From Streptomyces xylophagus (GTDB lineage: Bacteria; Actinomycetota; Actinomycetes; Streptomycetales; Streptomycetaceae): a stretch of 64,000 bases of DNA. The translations under genes were made by a program, and so were the position numbers. The stretch spans positions 558,001 to 622,000 of the forward strand of contig NZ_JNWO01000007.1 in NCBI RefSeq assembly GCF_000716435.1, written 5' to 3'. Under the pieces are notes generated by a model. That model made no database searches. It was given only the letters and a program-made list of their open reading frames with translations, and was not told the origin of the DNA. How positions within the stretch are numbered: position 1 is the stretch's first letter; the number at the start of each line of letters is the position of its first letter. Positions 17,653 through 32,939 of this stretch are shown in pieces.

Positions 17653-20600
17653 CGCGGCGGGCTCCTTCGGGGTCGTAGAGGACGGGGCTTGCGACGGTGA
17701 CCGGGATCAGCCGGTCGCCCACGGGGGCGTAGAGGCGCTCGCCGATGCGGTCCCGGCCGCCCTTGATGAGGGCCAGGGCGAAGGTGCGGCCGAGGGCTGC
17801 GCTGCGGTAGCTGGAGGTGACGTGACCGAGCATCGGGACGGGCGGGGCGGGCAATACGCTGTCCGCGATCAGTTGCGTGCCCTCCGGGAGGAAGGCGCCA
17901 GGGTCCTCCGGAAGCAGGCCGACGAGGTGTTTGCGGTCGGGGCGGACGGCGTCGGCGCGGGCGAAGGAACGCTTGCCGATGAAGTCGGGCTTCTTCTTCG
18001 AGACCGCCCAACTCATGCCGAGATCCTGGGGAGTTACCGTGCCGTCGGTGTCCTGGCCGATGATCGGGTAGCCCTTCTCGGCGCGCAGGACGTGCATGGT
18101 CTCGGTGCCGTAGGGGGTGATGCCGAAGGGGGCACCGGCCTCGTAGAGCGCCTCCCACAGAGCGAGGGCCTCCCACGGTGACACGTTGATCTCGTAGGCG
18201 AGTTCGCCGGAGAAGCTGATCCGGCACACCCTGGCCTCGATGCCCGCGACGGTCGTGTCCCGCCAGGCCATGAACGGGAAGTCGTCGTTGCCGACGGCGA
18301 GTTGGGGCGCGAGCGAGCCGAGCACCTCGCGGGAGCGGGGGCCGACCAGGGCGACGGTGGCCCACTGTTCGGTCACCGAGGCGCAGTGGACGCGGAGTTC
18401 GGGCCACTCGGTCTGGTGCCACTCCTCCATCCAGTCCAGCACGGCGGCAGCGTTGCCCGTCGTCGTGGTGACCAGGTAGCGGTCCGGTGCGAGGCGGATG
18501 GCCGTGCCGTCGTCGAAGACCATGCCGTCCGGACGGCACATCACGCCGTAACGGATCATGCCGACCTTCAGGTTGCTCATCATGTTGGTGTAGAGCCGGT
18601 CGAGGAAGACCGGCGCGTCCGGGCCCTGTACGTCGATCTTGCCGAGGGTGGAACCGTCCATGAAGGCGATGCCCTCGCGGGCCGCCGCGCACTCGCGCAG
18701 GACTGCCGTCTCCATGTCCTCGCCGTCCTGCGGGTAGTACCAAGGCCGCTTCCACTGCCCGACGTTCTCGAACAGCGCGCCCTGCATGACATGCCAGTCG
18801 TGCAGCGCGGTCGTACGGATTGGGTCGTGCAGCGCGCCCCGGTCGCGGCCGGCGAGGGTGGCGAAGGAGACGGGGGTGTAGGGCGGGCGGAATGTTGTCG
18901 TACCGAGCGCGGAGACGTCCACGCCGAGGAGTTCGGCGACCACGCCGCTCGCCAGGACGCCCGAGGTCTTGCCCTGGTCGTTGGCCGTGCCCGCCGTCGT
19001 GTAGCGCTTGGTGTGCTCGACCGAGTTGAGGCCGGCGCCGGTGGCGCGGGTCAAGTCGCCTACGGTGACGTCGCGTTGGAGGTCGACGAAGTGGGGGGCG
19101 TCGGTGGCTCCGGGGACCAGGAAGACCTGCATGGCGGGGGCGGTGTCGGGTTCGGTGGGCACCTGGGGCAGGCTCGGTGTCGCGGCGGTGTAGCCTTCCG
19201 CCTCGATCGCGCGGGCGCCTGCGGACGCGCCCTGCGCCAGGACGTCTGCCAGGTCGAGGACGCCGTTCGCGCTGCCCGCGACCTCGACCGCCTGACGGCA
19301 GGTGTCGGGGACGAAGGAGCCGAGGGTGTCGTCGTAACGGAGCTTGCCGCCTGCCTGGCTGAAGAGGTGGGCGACCGGGTTCCAACCGCCGGAGACCAGC
19401 AGGAGATCGGCGGCGAAGTGCCGGGTCGTCCCTGTGGTCTCGCCGTACGGGGCTGCCGTCACGGCGGTGAGTCGCGGGGTGCCCTCTGTGCCGACGACGG
19501 CGTGTCCGGACAGCACCTCGATACCGGCCTCGCGGGCTCGGCCCGCCCACTCCACGGGCTCTGACGGGCGCGTGTCCACGATCGCCGCGACCTCGACGCC
19601 CGCCGCCGCGAGGTCCAACGCGGCTGCGTAGGCACTGTCGTTGGTGGTGAGGACGACGGCGTGGCGGCCGGGCAGGACGCCGTGGCGGTTGACGTAGGCG
19701 CGGGCCGAGGCGGCGAGCATCACGCCGGGGCGGTCGTTGTCCGCGAAGGCAAGTGAGCGTTCGTGGGCGCCTGTTGCGAGGACGACGCGGCGGGCGCGGA
19801 TGCGCCAGACGCGTTCTCGGGAGACGTGGGTGGGGGCTGTTGCGCCGAGGTGGTTGGTGCGGCGTTCCACGGCGAGGAGGTGGTTGTCGTCGTAGTGGCC
19901 GAAGACGGTGGTGCGGGTCAGTACGCGCACGTCGGGTGCGGTGCTGAGCTCCTCCTTCAACTCCGCTACCCAGTCGAGGAGTTGGGCCGCGTCCAGGAGG
20001 GTGCCGCCCAGTTCGGGGCGGTCGTCGGCGAGGATGACTCGGGCTCCGGTGCGGGCGGCTGCCGCCGCGGCTGCGAGGCCGGCTGGGCCTGCGCCGACCA
20101 CGAGCAGGTCGCAGTGGGCGTGGACCGCGTCGTAGCGGGCGGGGTCCGGTTCGGTGGCCAGGCGGCCCTGGCCGGGGAGGCTGGTCGCGACCAGGCCGTC
20201 GTAGAGCTCGACCGTTGTCGCGGGGAGCATCGGCTCGGGGAAGGGGGCCTCTATCTGGATGACGGCGTTGGGTTCTTCGACGCCGGCCGTGAAGATGCCT
20301 CGGGGGCGGCCGAGTTTGATGCTGGTGCCGGTTTGGATGATGCCGTTGGCGAGGAGGGCGGAGGCGAGGGTGTCGCCTTTGTAGCCCGTGTACTCGGTGC
20401 CGTCGAAGGTGAAGGTGAGGGGGGTGTCTCGGTGGATTCGGCCTCGGGTGGGGTGGCGGAACGGATTTGTCTCGCCCCCGCCGCCCCTACCCGTCCCATC
20501 CTCCAGGGGCTCTGCCCCTTCGACCCCGCTCCCAGGGGGCTCCGCCCCCTGGACCCCCGTCGGCCCTGAAGGGGCCTCGTCCTCAAACGCCGGACGGGCT

Positions 20601-20974
20601 GAGGGTGCGGGCCCTCGCTGAAAAGTGGACGCCGGACCGGCTGAGGGCGCCTGGCCTGGCTGGGAGGGCGTCGAACGCCCAGTCGCCGTCCCGAAATCAC
20701 TGGTCTCCGGTCGGGGCTCCCCCGCCCGGTACACACTCAGGATCTCGTTCGTCGACGTGTCCCGTACCGCGTTGAACCACCGGCGGCACCCCGCCGCATG
20801 GTTCCAGCGTTCCGCGAACGGGCCCTTGGGGTTGTCGCGGAAGAACAGGTAGCGCGCCCACTCCTCGTCGGTCAGGTCGGCCGGGGTCTCCGGGTAGGCG
20901 ACGTGGGCCTGGCCGCCGTAGTGGAACTCGGCTTCGTCGCGGGGCCCGCACCAGGGGCAGGGGATCAGCAGCAT
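17645..20974 (-). CDS. soxA: SoxD-SoxA fusion (sarcosine oxidase delta + alpha)
   Basis: 1109 residues, longer than an ordinary SoxA (~950-1000). Residues 1-~92 are a complete SoxD: zinc-binding IPCPWCG, GGQAHVAYPE, WNHAAGCRRWF, and a typical end LSVYRAGEPRPE. A Pro/Ser/Gly/Glu-rich linker of about 75 residues follows. SoxA then begins with the HRDTPLTFTFDG 2Fe-2S-like domain, an FAD/NAD Rossmann motif VVGAGPAGLAAAAAA, and a C-terminal GcvT-type folate domain (LVGLLPEDPGAFLPEG). The linker is the translation of a G+C-rich intergenic repeat whose 42-base core recurs at 32891. The frame is open throughout, so either a true fusion or a separated pair converted by the repeat. soxB lies 11 bases upstream. 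Confidence 0.9.
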   Translation of the reverse strand: MLLIPCPWCGPRDEAEFHYGGQAHVAYPETPADLTDEEWARYLFFRDNPKGPFAERWNHAAGCRRWFNAVRDTSTNEILSVYRAGEPRPETSDFGTATGRSTPSQPGQAPSAGPASTFQRGPAPSARPAFEDEAPSGPTGVQGAEPPGSGVEGAEPLEDGTGRGGGGETNPFRHPTRGRIHRDTPLTFTFDGTEYTGYKGDTLASALLANGIIQTGTSIKLGRPRGIFTAGVEEPNAVIQIEAPFPEPMLPATTVELYDGLVATSLPGQGRLATEPDPARYDAVHAHCDLLVVGAGPAGLAAAAAAARTGARVILADDRPELGGTLLDAAQLLDWVAELKEELSTAPDVRVLTRTTVFGHYDDNHLLAVERRTNHLGATAPTHVSRERVWRIRARRVVLATGAHERSLAFADNDRPGVMLAASARAYVNRHGVLPGRHAVVLTTNDSAYAAALDLAAAGVEVAAIVDTRPSEPVEWAGRAREAGIEVLSGHAVVGTEGTPRLTAVTAAPYGETTGTTRHFAADLLLVSGGWNPVAHLFSQAGGKLRYDDTLGSFVPDTCRQAVEVAGSANGVLDLADVLAQGASAGARAIEAEGYTAATPSLPQVPTEPDTAPAMQVFLVPGATDAPHFVDLQRDVTVGDLTRATGAGLNSVEHTKRYTTAGTANDQGKTSGVLASGVVAELLGVDVSALGTTTFRPPYTPVSFATLAGRDRGALHDPIRTTALHDWHVMQGALFENVGQWKRPWYYPQDGEDMETAVLRECAAAREGIAFMDGSTLGKIDVQGPDAPVFLDRLYTNMMSNLKVGMIRYGVMCRPDGMVFDDGTAIRLAPDRYLVTTTTGNAAAVLDWMEEWHQTEWPELRVHCASVTEQWATVALVGPRSREVLGSLAPQLAVGNDDFPFMAWRDTTVAGIEARVCRISFSGELAYEINVSPWEALALWEALYEAGAPFGITPYGTETMHVLRAEKGYPIIGQDTDGTVTPQDLGMSWAVSKKKPDFIGKRSFARADAVRPDRKHLVGLLPEDPGAFLPEGTQLIADSVLPAPPVPMLGHVTSSYRSAALGRTFALALIKGGRDRIGERLYAPVGDRLIPVTVASPVLYDPEGARRDG
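20560..20601 (-). repeat. Intergenic repeat, copy A (inside soxD-soxA)
   Basis: On the minus strand it starts CAGCCCGTCCGGCGTTTGAG and runs 42 bases; the same 42 bases occur at 32891-32932 on the plus strand. Similarity continues less exactly beyond (GGGGGT then a G/C-rich palindrome). A shorter degenerate piece (CAGCCGGTCCGGCGT) lies about 40 bases further upstream on the same strand. I recall such GTCCGGCGTTTGAGGACG strings as common between Streptomyces genes; here the repeat is read as protein. Confidence 0.9.
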
Positions 20975-20985
20975 GGTTGGGCTCC

Positions 20986-22218
20986 CTAGTGGGCCACCGC
21001 GGCGGCGCCGTGCTCGTCGACGAGCGCGCCGGTGGTGAAACGGTCGAGCGAGAAGGGGGCGTTGAGGTGGTGGGGGGTGTCGTGGGCGATCGTGTGGGCG
21101 TAGACCCAGCCGACACCCGGGGTGGCCTTGAAACCGCCCGTTCCCCAGCCGCAGTTGAGGTACAGGTTGTCCACCGGAGTCAGACCGACGATCGGTGAGG
21201 CATCCGGCGTGACGTCGACGATGCCGCCCCAGGTGCGCAGCACATGCGCGCGGGCGAAGACCGGGAAGAGTTCGAGGGCCGCCGCCATTTGCTCTTCGAT
21301 GATGTGGAACGCGCCGCGCTGGGTGTAGGAGTTGTACGAGTCGATGCCCGCTCCCATCACCAACTCGCCCTTGTGCGCCTGGCTCACGTACACGTGGACC
21401 GCGTTGGACATGACGACCGTGGGGTGGACCGGCTCCAGCAGTTCCGACACCAGGGCCTGCAACGGGTGGCTCTGGAGCGGGAGTTGGATGCCCGCCATGG
21501 CCGCGAGGACGGATGTGTGGCCGGCCGAGCAGAGGGCCACCTTGCCCGCCGCTATCGGGCCGAGTGTGGTCTGTACGCCCACCACCCTGCCGTCGACTAT
21601 GTCGAGGCCCGTCACCTCACAGTTCTGGATGAGGTCGATGCCTGCCGCGTCGGCGGAACGGGCCAAGCCCCACGCCACGTGGTCGTGTTTGGCGATGCCT
21701 GCGCGTGGCTGGTACGTGCCGCCCATCACCGGATAGCGCACGTCCTGCGAGACGTTGACGATCGGGCAGACCTCCTTGACCTGCCGTTCGTCGAGCCACT
21801 CCGCGTCCACACCGTTGAGGCGGTTCGCCTCTACTCGGCGCACGCTGTCGCGGACGTCCTGGAGGCTGTGGGCGAGGTTGAGGACTCCGCGCTGGGAGAA
21901 GAGGATCGGGTAGTCCAGCTCCTCCTCCAGTCCCTCCCAGAGCTTGAGCGCGTGTTCGTAGATGCCCGCGCTCTCGTCCCACAGGTAGTTGGAGCGGATG
22001 ATCGTGGTGTTGCGGGCCATGTTGCCGCCCGCCAGCCAACCCTTCTCCAGTACCGCGACGTTCGTGATGCCGTGGTTCTTCGCCAAGTAGTGGGCGGTGG
22101 CCAGGCCGTGGCCTCCGCCGCCCACGATGACGACGTCGTACGAGCGTTTCGGCTCGGGTGTGCGCCAGAGCCAGTCGGGGTGTTCGGGGAGGTCGGCGCC
22201 GGGGGTGCGGGGGGTCAT
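20986..22218 (-). CDS. soxB: Sarcosine oxidase beta subunit
   Basis: 410 residues. The FAD-binding motif is [18 protein letters not shown] (about 29-46), followed by [24 protein letters not shown] near the covalent-flavin region, and [28 protein letters not shown] near the C-terminus, all standard for SoxB. It holds the site where sarcosine is oxidised and the methyl carbon released toward folate. ATG 22218 overlaps the glyA stop (ATGA), a coupled arrangement. The order glyA-soxB-soxDA-soxG fits serine synthesis from the products. Confidence 0.96.
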   Translation of the reverse strand: MTPRTPGADLPEHPDWLWRTPEPKRSYDVVIVGGGGHGLATAHYLAKNHGITNVAVLEKGWLAGGNMARNTTIIRSNYLWDESAGIYEHALKLWEGLEEELDYPILFSQRGVLNLAHSLQDVRDSVRRVEANRLNGVDAEWLDERQVKEVCPIVNVSQDVRYPVMGGTYQPRAGIAKHDHVAWGLARSADAAGIDLIQNCEVTGLDIVDGRVVGVQTTLGPIAAGKVALCSAGHTSVLAAMAGIQLPLQSHPLQALVSELLEPVHPTVVMSNAVHVYVSQAHKGELVMGAGIDSYNSYTQRGAFHIIEEQMAAALELFPVFARAHVLRTWGGIVDVTPDASPIVGLTPVDNLYLNCGWGTGGFKATPGVGWVYAHTIAHDTPHHLNAPFSLDRFTTGALVDEHGAAAVAH

Positions 22219-23498
22219 CGGGGGTCGCCCTCCTCGGACAGGTGCGGGTAGAGCGGGTGCTTCGCGGCCAGTGCCTCTGTGCGGGCGCGCAAGTCCTCTA
22301 TGTCCGGAGCCGGTTGGAGGGCCAGCGCGATCACGTCCGCGACCTCGGCGAAGTCCTCCTCCGTGAAGCCACGGGTGGCCAGCGCCGGGGTGCCGATGCG
22401 CAGCCCGGACGTGACCATGGGCGGGCGCGGGTCGAAGGGCACGGCGTTGCGGTTGACGGTGATGCCGATCTCGTGGAGGAGGTCTTCGGCCTGCCTGCCG
22501 TCCAATGACGAATCACGCAGGTCGACCAGGACCAGGTGGACGTCCGTGCCGCCGGTGAGGACCTTCACACCGGCGGCCGACGCGTCGGCGCGGGTGAGGC
22601 GTTCGGCGAGGATGCGGGCGCCGGCGAGTGTGCGGGCCTGGCGTTCGGCGAACTCGGGTGAGGCAGCGACCTTGAACGACACCGCCTTCGCGGCGATGAC
22701 ATGCTCCAGCGGGCCGCCCTGCATGCCTGGGAACACCGCCGAGTTGATCTTCTTGGCGAGGTCGGCCTCGTTGGTGAGGATGGCTCCGCCGCGCGGGCCG
22801 CCGAGGGTTTTGTGCGTTGTCGTCGTGGTCACGTGTGCGTACGGGACCGGATTCGGGTGCAGGCCTGCGGCTACCAGGCCCGCGAAGTGCGCCATGTCGA
22901 CCATCAGGAGGGCGCCCACCTCGTCGGCGATCCGCCGGAACTCCGCGAAGTCCAACTGCCGTGGATACGCGGACCAGCCCGCGATGATCATCTTGGGGCC
23001 GTGTTCCTTGGCGAGGCGTTCCACCTCGTCCATGTCGACCAGGTTGTCGGTCTCCCCCACGTGGTACGGCACCACATTCAGCATCTTGCCGCTGTAGTTG
23101 AGGCGCATGCCGTGGGTGAGGTGTCCGCCGTGTGCGAGGTCGAGGCCGAGGATCGTGTCGCCGGGCTTCAACAGGGCGAAGAAGACCGCCGTGTTGGCCT
23201 GCGCGCCCGAGTGCGGCTGGACGTTCGCGAAGCCCGCGCCGAAGAGGGACTTGACCCGCTCGATCGCCAACCGCTCGGTGACGTCGACGTGTTCGCAGCC
23301 GCCGTAGTAGCGGCGGCCGGGGTAGCCCTCCGCGTACTTGTTGGTGAGGACGGAGCCCTGCGCCTCCAGTACGGCGGAGGGCGCGAAGTTCTCGGAGGCG
23401 ATCATCTCCAACGTGGACTGCTGGCGGTGCAGTTCGGCGCGGAGCGCGGCGTGGACCTCGGGATCCAGTTCCGACAGGGGAGTGTTCAGCGCGTTCAT
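22215..23498 (-). CDS. glyA: Serine hydroxymethyltransferase
   Basis: 427 residues. The full set of GlyA signatures is present: [49 protein letters not shown] and the PLP-lysine segment [14 protein letters not shown]. It transfers the one-carbon unit from methylene-tetrahydrofolate onto glycine to give serine, both supplied by the neighbouring sarcosine and dimethylglycine oxidases. Probably an extra, pathway-specific glyA, since it lies inside the sox operon. It sits 21 bases after the dimethylglycine oxidase stop. Confidence 0.96.
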   Translation of the reverse strand: MNALNTPLSELDPEVHAALRAELHRQQSTLEMIASENFAPSAVLEAQGSVLTNKYAEGYPGRRYYGGCEHVDVTERLAIERVKSLFGAGFANVQPHSGAQANTAVFFALLKPGDTILGLDLAHGGHLTHGMRLNYSGKMLNVVPYHVGETDNLVDMDEVERLAKEHGPKMIIAGWSAYPRQLDFAEFRRIADEVGALLMVDMAHFAGLVAAGLHPNPVPYAHVTTTTTHKTLGGPRGGAILTNEADLAKKINSAVFPGMQGGPLEHVIAAKAVSFKVAASPEFAERQARTLAGARILAERLTRADASAAGVKVLTGGTDVHLVLVDLRDSSLDGRQAEDLLHEIGITVNRNAVPFDPRPPMVTSGLRIGTPALATRGFTEEDFAEVADVIALALQPAPDIEDLRARTEALAAKHPLYPHLSEEGDPR

Positions 23499-23519
23499 TC
23501 GGCGTTGGTGTCCTTCCGG

Positions 23520-26009
<2,490 letters not shown>

Positions 26010-26106
26010 TCAGGTTGCGCAACTCAATGTGCCCGGCGTGAGGAGCGGGTGTCAAGGGGTCCCGTGACGTCGGACGACGCCCCCGAGCACCGGCCGGAAC
26101 ACGGCG

Positions 26107-26152
26107 ATGCCCGGTGGGCGGTACGCACCTGCGCGCACCGCCCACCGGGCAT
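26107..26152. terminator. Terminator after betaine-binding protein gene, 16-bp perfect stem
   Basis: ATGCCCGGTGGGCGGT (26107-26122) and its exact complement at 26137-26152 enclose a 14-base loop. It lies 24 bases past the end of the minus-strand substrate-binding gene and upstream of the dimethylglycine oxidase promoter, insulating the two operons. Confidence 0.88.
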
Positions 26153-26175
26153 GGTCAACCGTGTTCCTCCGCCGC

Positions 26176-27138
26176 CTACTTGAGCCAGGCGTCCACCTTG
26201 TCCTTGTTGGCGTCGACCCACTTCTTGGCCGCGGCGTCGTCGGACAGCTTGTCCTGCGCTATGTACTTGGCCACGGTGTTCTGGTCCTCGTTCGTCCAGT
26301 TGAAGTTCTTCACCAGGTTGTAGGCGGGGCTGCCCGACTTGGCGAACTTCGCGCTGACGATCTTGTCGAGGTCGTAGACCGGGTAGTCGCAGGCGACCTT
26401 CGAGGCGACGGCGTCACAGCCCGTCTTGTACGCGGGCAGCGACACCTTCTTGAGCGCGACCTCGGAGAGGAACCACTGCGGCTCGTAGAAGTAGCCGATG
26501 ACCCACTGCTTGTTCTTCTCGGCGGTGCGGAAGGCCTGGATGAGCGCGGTCTCACTGCCCGCGTACACCACCTTGAAGTCGAGCTTCAGGTTCTTCACCA
26601 GCGCGGCGTCGTTGGTGACGTACGACGGGTCGCCGTCGAGGAGTTGGCCCTTGCCGCCCGACTCGGAGGTCTTGAACTTGGACGCGTACTTGTTGAGGTT
26701 CGCGTAGTTCAGGATGTCCGGGTGGGCCTTGGCGAGCCACGGCGGTACGTACCAGCCGATGATGCCTTTGTTGCCGGTCTGGCCGGCCTCGACGGCGGTC
26801 TTCTGGCCGGTGATGTACTTCTTCTTGAGGTCGTCGTGGCCCCAGTTCTCCAGGACGGCGTCGACCTCGCCGGTCCCGAAGCCCTGCCAGGCGATCTCTT
26901 CCTTCAGGTCCTTCTTGTCGACCGTACAGCCGAGTTGGTGCTGCGCGACGTACGCGACGACCGCCGCGTCCGCCTCGTAGCCCACCCACGGGTTGACCGC
27001 GAGGTTGAAGGTCCCGCACTTGCCCGAGCTGCTGCTCGACCCCGAGGAGGTGTCGCCGACCTTCGCCCCGCCGCAGGCGGTGAGGGTGAGGCCGAGGACG
27101 GCCAGGCCGGCCGCGCCGGTTCGCCAGTGTCTTGCCAT
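26176..27138 (-). CDS. Glycine betaine/proline ABC transporter, substrate-binding lipoprotein
   Basis: 320 residues. Signal peptide with lipobox LTLTAC, Gly/Ser linker, then an OpuAC/ProX-type domain: FNLAVNPWVGYEADAAVVAY, the Trp-rich IIGWYVPPWLAKAHPD, and WVIGYFYEPQWF. Trp/Tyr residues would box the quaternary ammonium. An even number of Cys in the mature domain suggests disulfides. ATG 27138 follows AAGGAG. It is the last gene of betB-ATPase-permease-binding protein, so the operon couples uptake with oxidation. Confidence 0.94.
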   Translation of the reverse strand: MARHWRTGAAGLAVLGLTLTACGGAKVGDTSSGSSSSSGKCGTFNLAVNPWVGYEADAAVVAYVAQHQLGCTVDKKDLKEEIAWQGFGTGEVDAVLENWGHDDLKKKYITGQKTAVEAGQTGNKGIIGWYVPPWLAKAHPDILNYANLNKYASKFKTSESGGKGQLLDGDPSYVTNDAALVKNLKLDFKVVYAGSETALIQAFRTAEKNKQWVIGYFYEPQWFLSEVALKKVSLPAYKTGCDAVASKVACDYPVYDLDKIVSAKFAKSGSPAYNLVKNFNWTNEDQNTVAKYIAQDKLSDDAAAKKWVDANKDKVDAWLK

Positions 27139-27152
27139 GGTGTCGTGCTCCT

Positions 27153-29158
27153 TTAAGCGCTGGTTCGGCGCGCGGCCGCCTGAGTGATCCGGTCGAACAT
27201 GACTCCGAGCAGTACGATGGCCAGCCCCGCCGCCAGGCCCTTTCCGAACAGCTCGCCCTGCGAGAATCCGGCCACGACGTCGTAGCCGAGGGCGCCGGCT
27301 CCCACCAGGCCGCCCACAACAACCATCGACAGCACATAGATCAGGCCCTGGTTGGTAGCGAGAGTCAGGGCGCTGCGTGCCATCGGGAGTTGAACCTTGG
27401 TGATGATCTGCCAGGTGTTGCAGCCGGCCGCGGTCGCCGCCTCGACGGTGGTCTCGGGCACGTCCCGGATCCCGTCGGCGGTGATCTTGATGGCGACCGG
27501 CACGGCGTACACGACGGCGGCGACGATCGCGGTGAAGCGCGACGGTCCGAACAGCGCGAGGAACGGCACGAGATAGACGAACGGCGGCATGACCTGCGCC
27601 GCGTCCAGCGTGGGCCGCAGCAGCCGGTCCACCATCATGCTGCGTCCCATCCAGACGCCGAAGGCGATGCCGAACACCATCACCAGGGCCGTCGCCACGA
27701 TCGTCGAGGCCAGCGTCGTCATGGCGTCCGACCACATACCGGTGCCCACCAGCAGGCCCACGCACACCGCCGTGGTGACGGAGACCTTCCAACCGCCGAG
27801 CACCCCGGCGATCCCGACCAGCACCGCGCCGACGAGCCACCACGGGGAGTCGGTGAGCAGCGACTGGAACGGGTTGAGCAGGCCGTTGGTGATCGCGTTG
27901 CGGAAGGCGTTCGTGACGCCGGACAGGTTGTCCTGCACCCAGGTCGTCACGCTGTCCGCCGCGCTCGCGATATGGCTGCCGGTGGTGCCGTCGCCGGGGA
28001 ACTGCGCCGCCCACAGGTACGTGTGCGACAGATAGATCAGCACTACGACGCCCACGGCGCCCGAACCGAGCAGCGGGCGGCGCCACTTGAGGAAGCGGCC
28101 GGTCGCGTTGCGGGCCTCTTCCGCACGCGTGCTGGACGCGGTGGTGACCCGGTCGAGGACGATGGCCATGATGACGATGGCCAGGCCCGCGTTGAAGGCC
28201 GTACCGACGTCGAGCGACTGGAGGGCCTGCATGACGGTCTTGCCGAGGCCGGGGGCGTCGATCAGGGCCGCGATGGTGACCATGGCGAGGGCGGCCATGA
28301 TGGTCTGGTTGACGCCCATCACCACGGTCCGCTTGGCCATCGGCAGCAGCACCTTCAGCAGCGACTGCCAGCGCGTCGACCCCATCGAGTCGGCCGCTTC
28401 CACCGTCGTCTCCGGTACGGAGCGGATGCCGTGCGCGGTGATGCGGATCGCGGGCGGCGCCGCGTAGATCACCGTGGCGATCACGGCGGAGGCCGGGCCG
28501 ATCAGGAAGATCAGGGTCAGCGGGGCCAGGTAGACGAAGGTCGGCATCGTCTGCATGAAGTCGAGGAAGGGCGTGATGATCCGGTTGAACCGGTCGGACA
28601 GCCCCGCCCACACCCCCAGCGGGATCGCGAACACCAGCGCCACGAGCACGGCGGAGAGCGTCAGCGCCAGGGTGTCCATGCTCTCCTGCCACAGCCCCTG
28701 GAGCCCGAAGAAGGCGAAGCCGGCCATGGCGAGCAGTGCGACCCGCCAGTTGCCCACGGCCCAGGACACGAAGCCGGCGATGCCGACGACCCCGAGCCAG
28801 CCGATCTGCGGCAGCGGGCGGTCGCCGCTCGGCTGCGAGATCAGGTCCTGGACGAAGGTCACCAGGTTGTCGATGACCAGGCGGATCTCGTTGAAGAAGT
28901 AGAGGAAGAGCGGGTTGGAGTTGCGGTTCGCGCCGACCGAGTCGTTGAGGTCGTTGAACCAGCGGTGCAGCCCGGTGAGATCGGCCGCCGCGAGGGTGAG
29001 CGTCTGCTTGCCGCGCAGCACGGCGAACAGCACCAGCCAGACGACGAGGATCGCGCCCACCATCATGGGCCGGGTCACCTTGCGTCGCGAGCTTTTCAAC
29101 TCCGGTGCGGCGTCGGCGACTTGCTGTGCCGGCTCCGGTTTCTCCACGGCGACGGTCA

Positions 29159-29159
<1 letters not shown>
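27153..29159 (-). CDS. Glycine betaine ABC transporter, double permease
   Basis: 668 residues, about twice a usual ProW. Two homologous permease units are joined head to tail, each with the DGIRDVPETTVEAA / HGIRSVPETTVEAA EAA-loop (about residues 245 and 560) followed by similar helices. A duplicated permease in a single chain means one polypeptide forms the whole membrane channel. The start is taken at ATG 29159, which overlaps the ATPase stop (TGATG); a GTG one codon upstream is also open. 14 bases separate it from the binding-protein gene. Confidence 0.93.
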
Positions 29160-31737
<2,578 letters not shown>

Positions 31738-31762
31738 GTGTGGAGCCCTTCGAGCGAATTTC

Positions 31763-31779
31763 GTTGCGCATCACGCACC
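31763..31779. promoter_or_regulatory. Betaine-regulon palindrome before betB
   Basis: GTTGC-GCATCAC-GCACC, four of five arm positions paired; the inner G and C also fit the TTGCG-N5-CGCAA form. 26 bases before the betB start. Confidence 0.55.
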
Positions 31780-31907
31780 GTATTGCTTGTGGTGGAACAC
31801 CCTGGCGAATGTGCAGACATACGTCAAGGGGTTGGCAGATGACGATTTCGCCATGCGGCCCATTGCGCGGTCACCTCTTGACCGCGGGCGGCGCCCGGCC
31901 CAACCAT

Positions 31908-31943
31908 GTTGCGTATCGCTCACCTTGTTGTGCAATACGCACC
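31908..31943. promoter_or_regulatory. Two degenerate regulon sites before purU
   Basis: GTTGCGTATCGCTCACC (31908-31924) and GTTGTGCAATACGCACC (31927-31943) are adjacent, ending 14 bases before the purU start. On the opposite strand the second reads GGTGCGTATTGCACAAC. This shares GTGCGTAT with the site before the ferredoxin gene. Confidence 0.5.
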
Positions 31944-31957
31944 GACGGAGGCCTCCC

Positions 31958-32830
31958 ATGTCCCCTCGACCGCACCCTGGCCGCGAATTCGTCCTCACTC
32001 TCTCGTGTCCGGACAGCGCCGGACTGGTCCATGCAGTGAGCGGCTTCCTCGTCCGGAACTCCGGCAACATCCTGGAGAGCCAGCAATTCGATGATCGACT
32101 CAAGGACCGCTTCTTCATGAGGGTCCACTTCGACGTTTCCGATCCAAACGCCGACCTGAAAACTCTGCGTTACCGATTCGGCCCGGTCGCCGAGGCCTAC
32201 CGCATCTCCTGGACCCTGCGGGACGCCTCGACTCCCACCAGAACCCTGATCATGGTCTCCAAGTTCGGCCACTGCCTGAACGACCTGCTGTTCCGCCAGC
32301 GCACCGGCGCGCTCAACATCGAGATCCCGGCGATCGTCTCCAACCACCGGGACTTCGAGGGCCTCGCGGACACCTACGGCATCCCCTTCCACCACGTCCC
32401 GGTCACCAGGGACACGAAGGCCGACGCCGAGGCGCGCCTACTGGAGCTCGTACGCGACCTGGACATCGACCTGGTGGTGCTGGCCCGCTACATGCAGATC
32501 CTCTCCGACGACCTCTGCAAGCAGCTCGAGGGCCACGCCATCAACATCCACCACTCCTTCCTCCCCAGCTTCAAGGGCGCCCGCCCCTACCAGCAGGCGT
32601 ACGACCGCGGAGTGAAGCTCGTGGGCGCCACGGCGCACTACGTCACACCGGAGCTGGACGAGGGCCAGATCATCGACCAGGACGTGGTGCGGGTGGACCA
32701 CTCCCTCGACCCGGAGGAGCTGGTGACGGTGGGGCGGGACGTGGAGGCGCAGGTGCTGGCGCACGCGGTGAAGTGGCACAGCGAGAGCAGGGTGATGGTG
32801 GACGGGAATCGGACGGTGGTGTTTCGGTGA
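31958..32830 (+). CDS. purU: Formyltetrahydrofolate deformylase
   Basis: 290 residues. An N-terminal ACT domain (FVLTLSCPDSAGLVHAVSGF) is followed by the formyltransferase-like domain with SKFGHCLNDLLFR, the substrate loop HHSFLPSFKGARPYQQAY, and the catalytic Asn/His/Asp set (INIHHS; EGQIIDQD). It hydrolyses 10-formyl-tetrahydrofolate to formate and free folate, relieving folate trapping when methyl groups from betaine load the pool. ATG 31958 follows ACGGAGG. Divergent from betB across three regulon-like sites. Confidence 0.95.
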   Translation: MSPRPHPGREFVLTLSCPDSAGLVHAVSGFLVRNSGNILESQQFDDRLKDRFFMRVHFDVSDPNADLKTLRYRFGPVAEAYRISWTLRDASTPTRTLIMVSKFGHCLNDLLFRQRTGALNIEIPAIVSNHRDFEGLADTYGIPFHHVPVTRDTKADAEARLLELVRDLDIDLVVLARYMQILSDDLCKQLEGHAINIHHSFLPSFKGARPYQQAYDRGVKLVGATAHYVTPELDEGQIIDQDVVRVDHSLDPEELVTVGRDVEAQVLAHAVKWHSESRVMVDGNRTVVFR

Positions 32831-32890
32831 GGGGGTGGGGGTTGTATACGGCGTGTGGTGGCGGGACTTGAAACGCAGGCCGGCAATATC

Positions 32891-32932
32891 CAGCCCGTCC
32901 GGCGTTTGAGGACGAGGCCCCTTCAGGGCCGA
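32891..32932 (+). repeat. Intergenic repeat, copy B
   Basis: Begins CAGCCCGTCCGGCGTTTGAG; identical over 42 bases to the minus-strand segment 20560-20601. It contains a short inverted pair GGCCC/GGGCC around CTTCA. Here it sits in the ordinary place, between convergent purU and MTHFR-like genes, 60 bases past the purU stop. Confidence 0.9.
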
Positions 32933-32939
32933 TGGGGGT

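Noticed and set aside
20383..20760. Possibility that the SoxD-SoxA linker is only a frameshift or non-coding insert
   Set aside because: The frame is continuous without stops from the SoxD start to the SoxA end, and both flanks are in the same frame, so I kept it as one CDS with the caveat stated.
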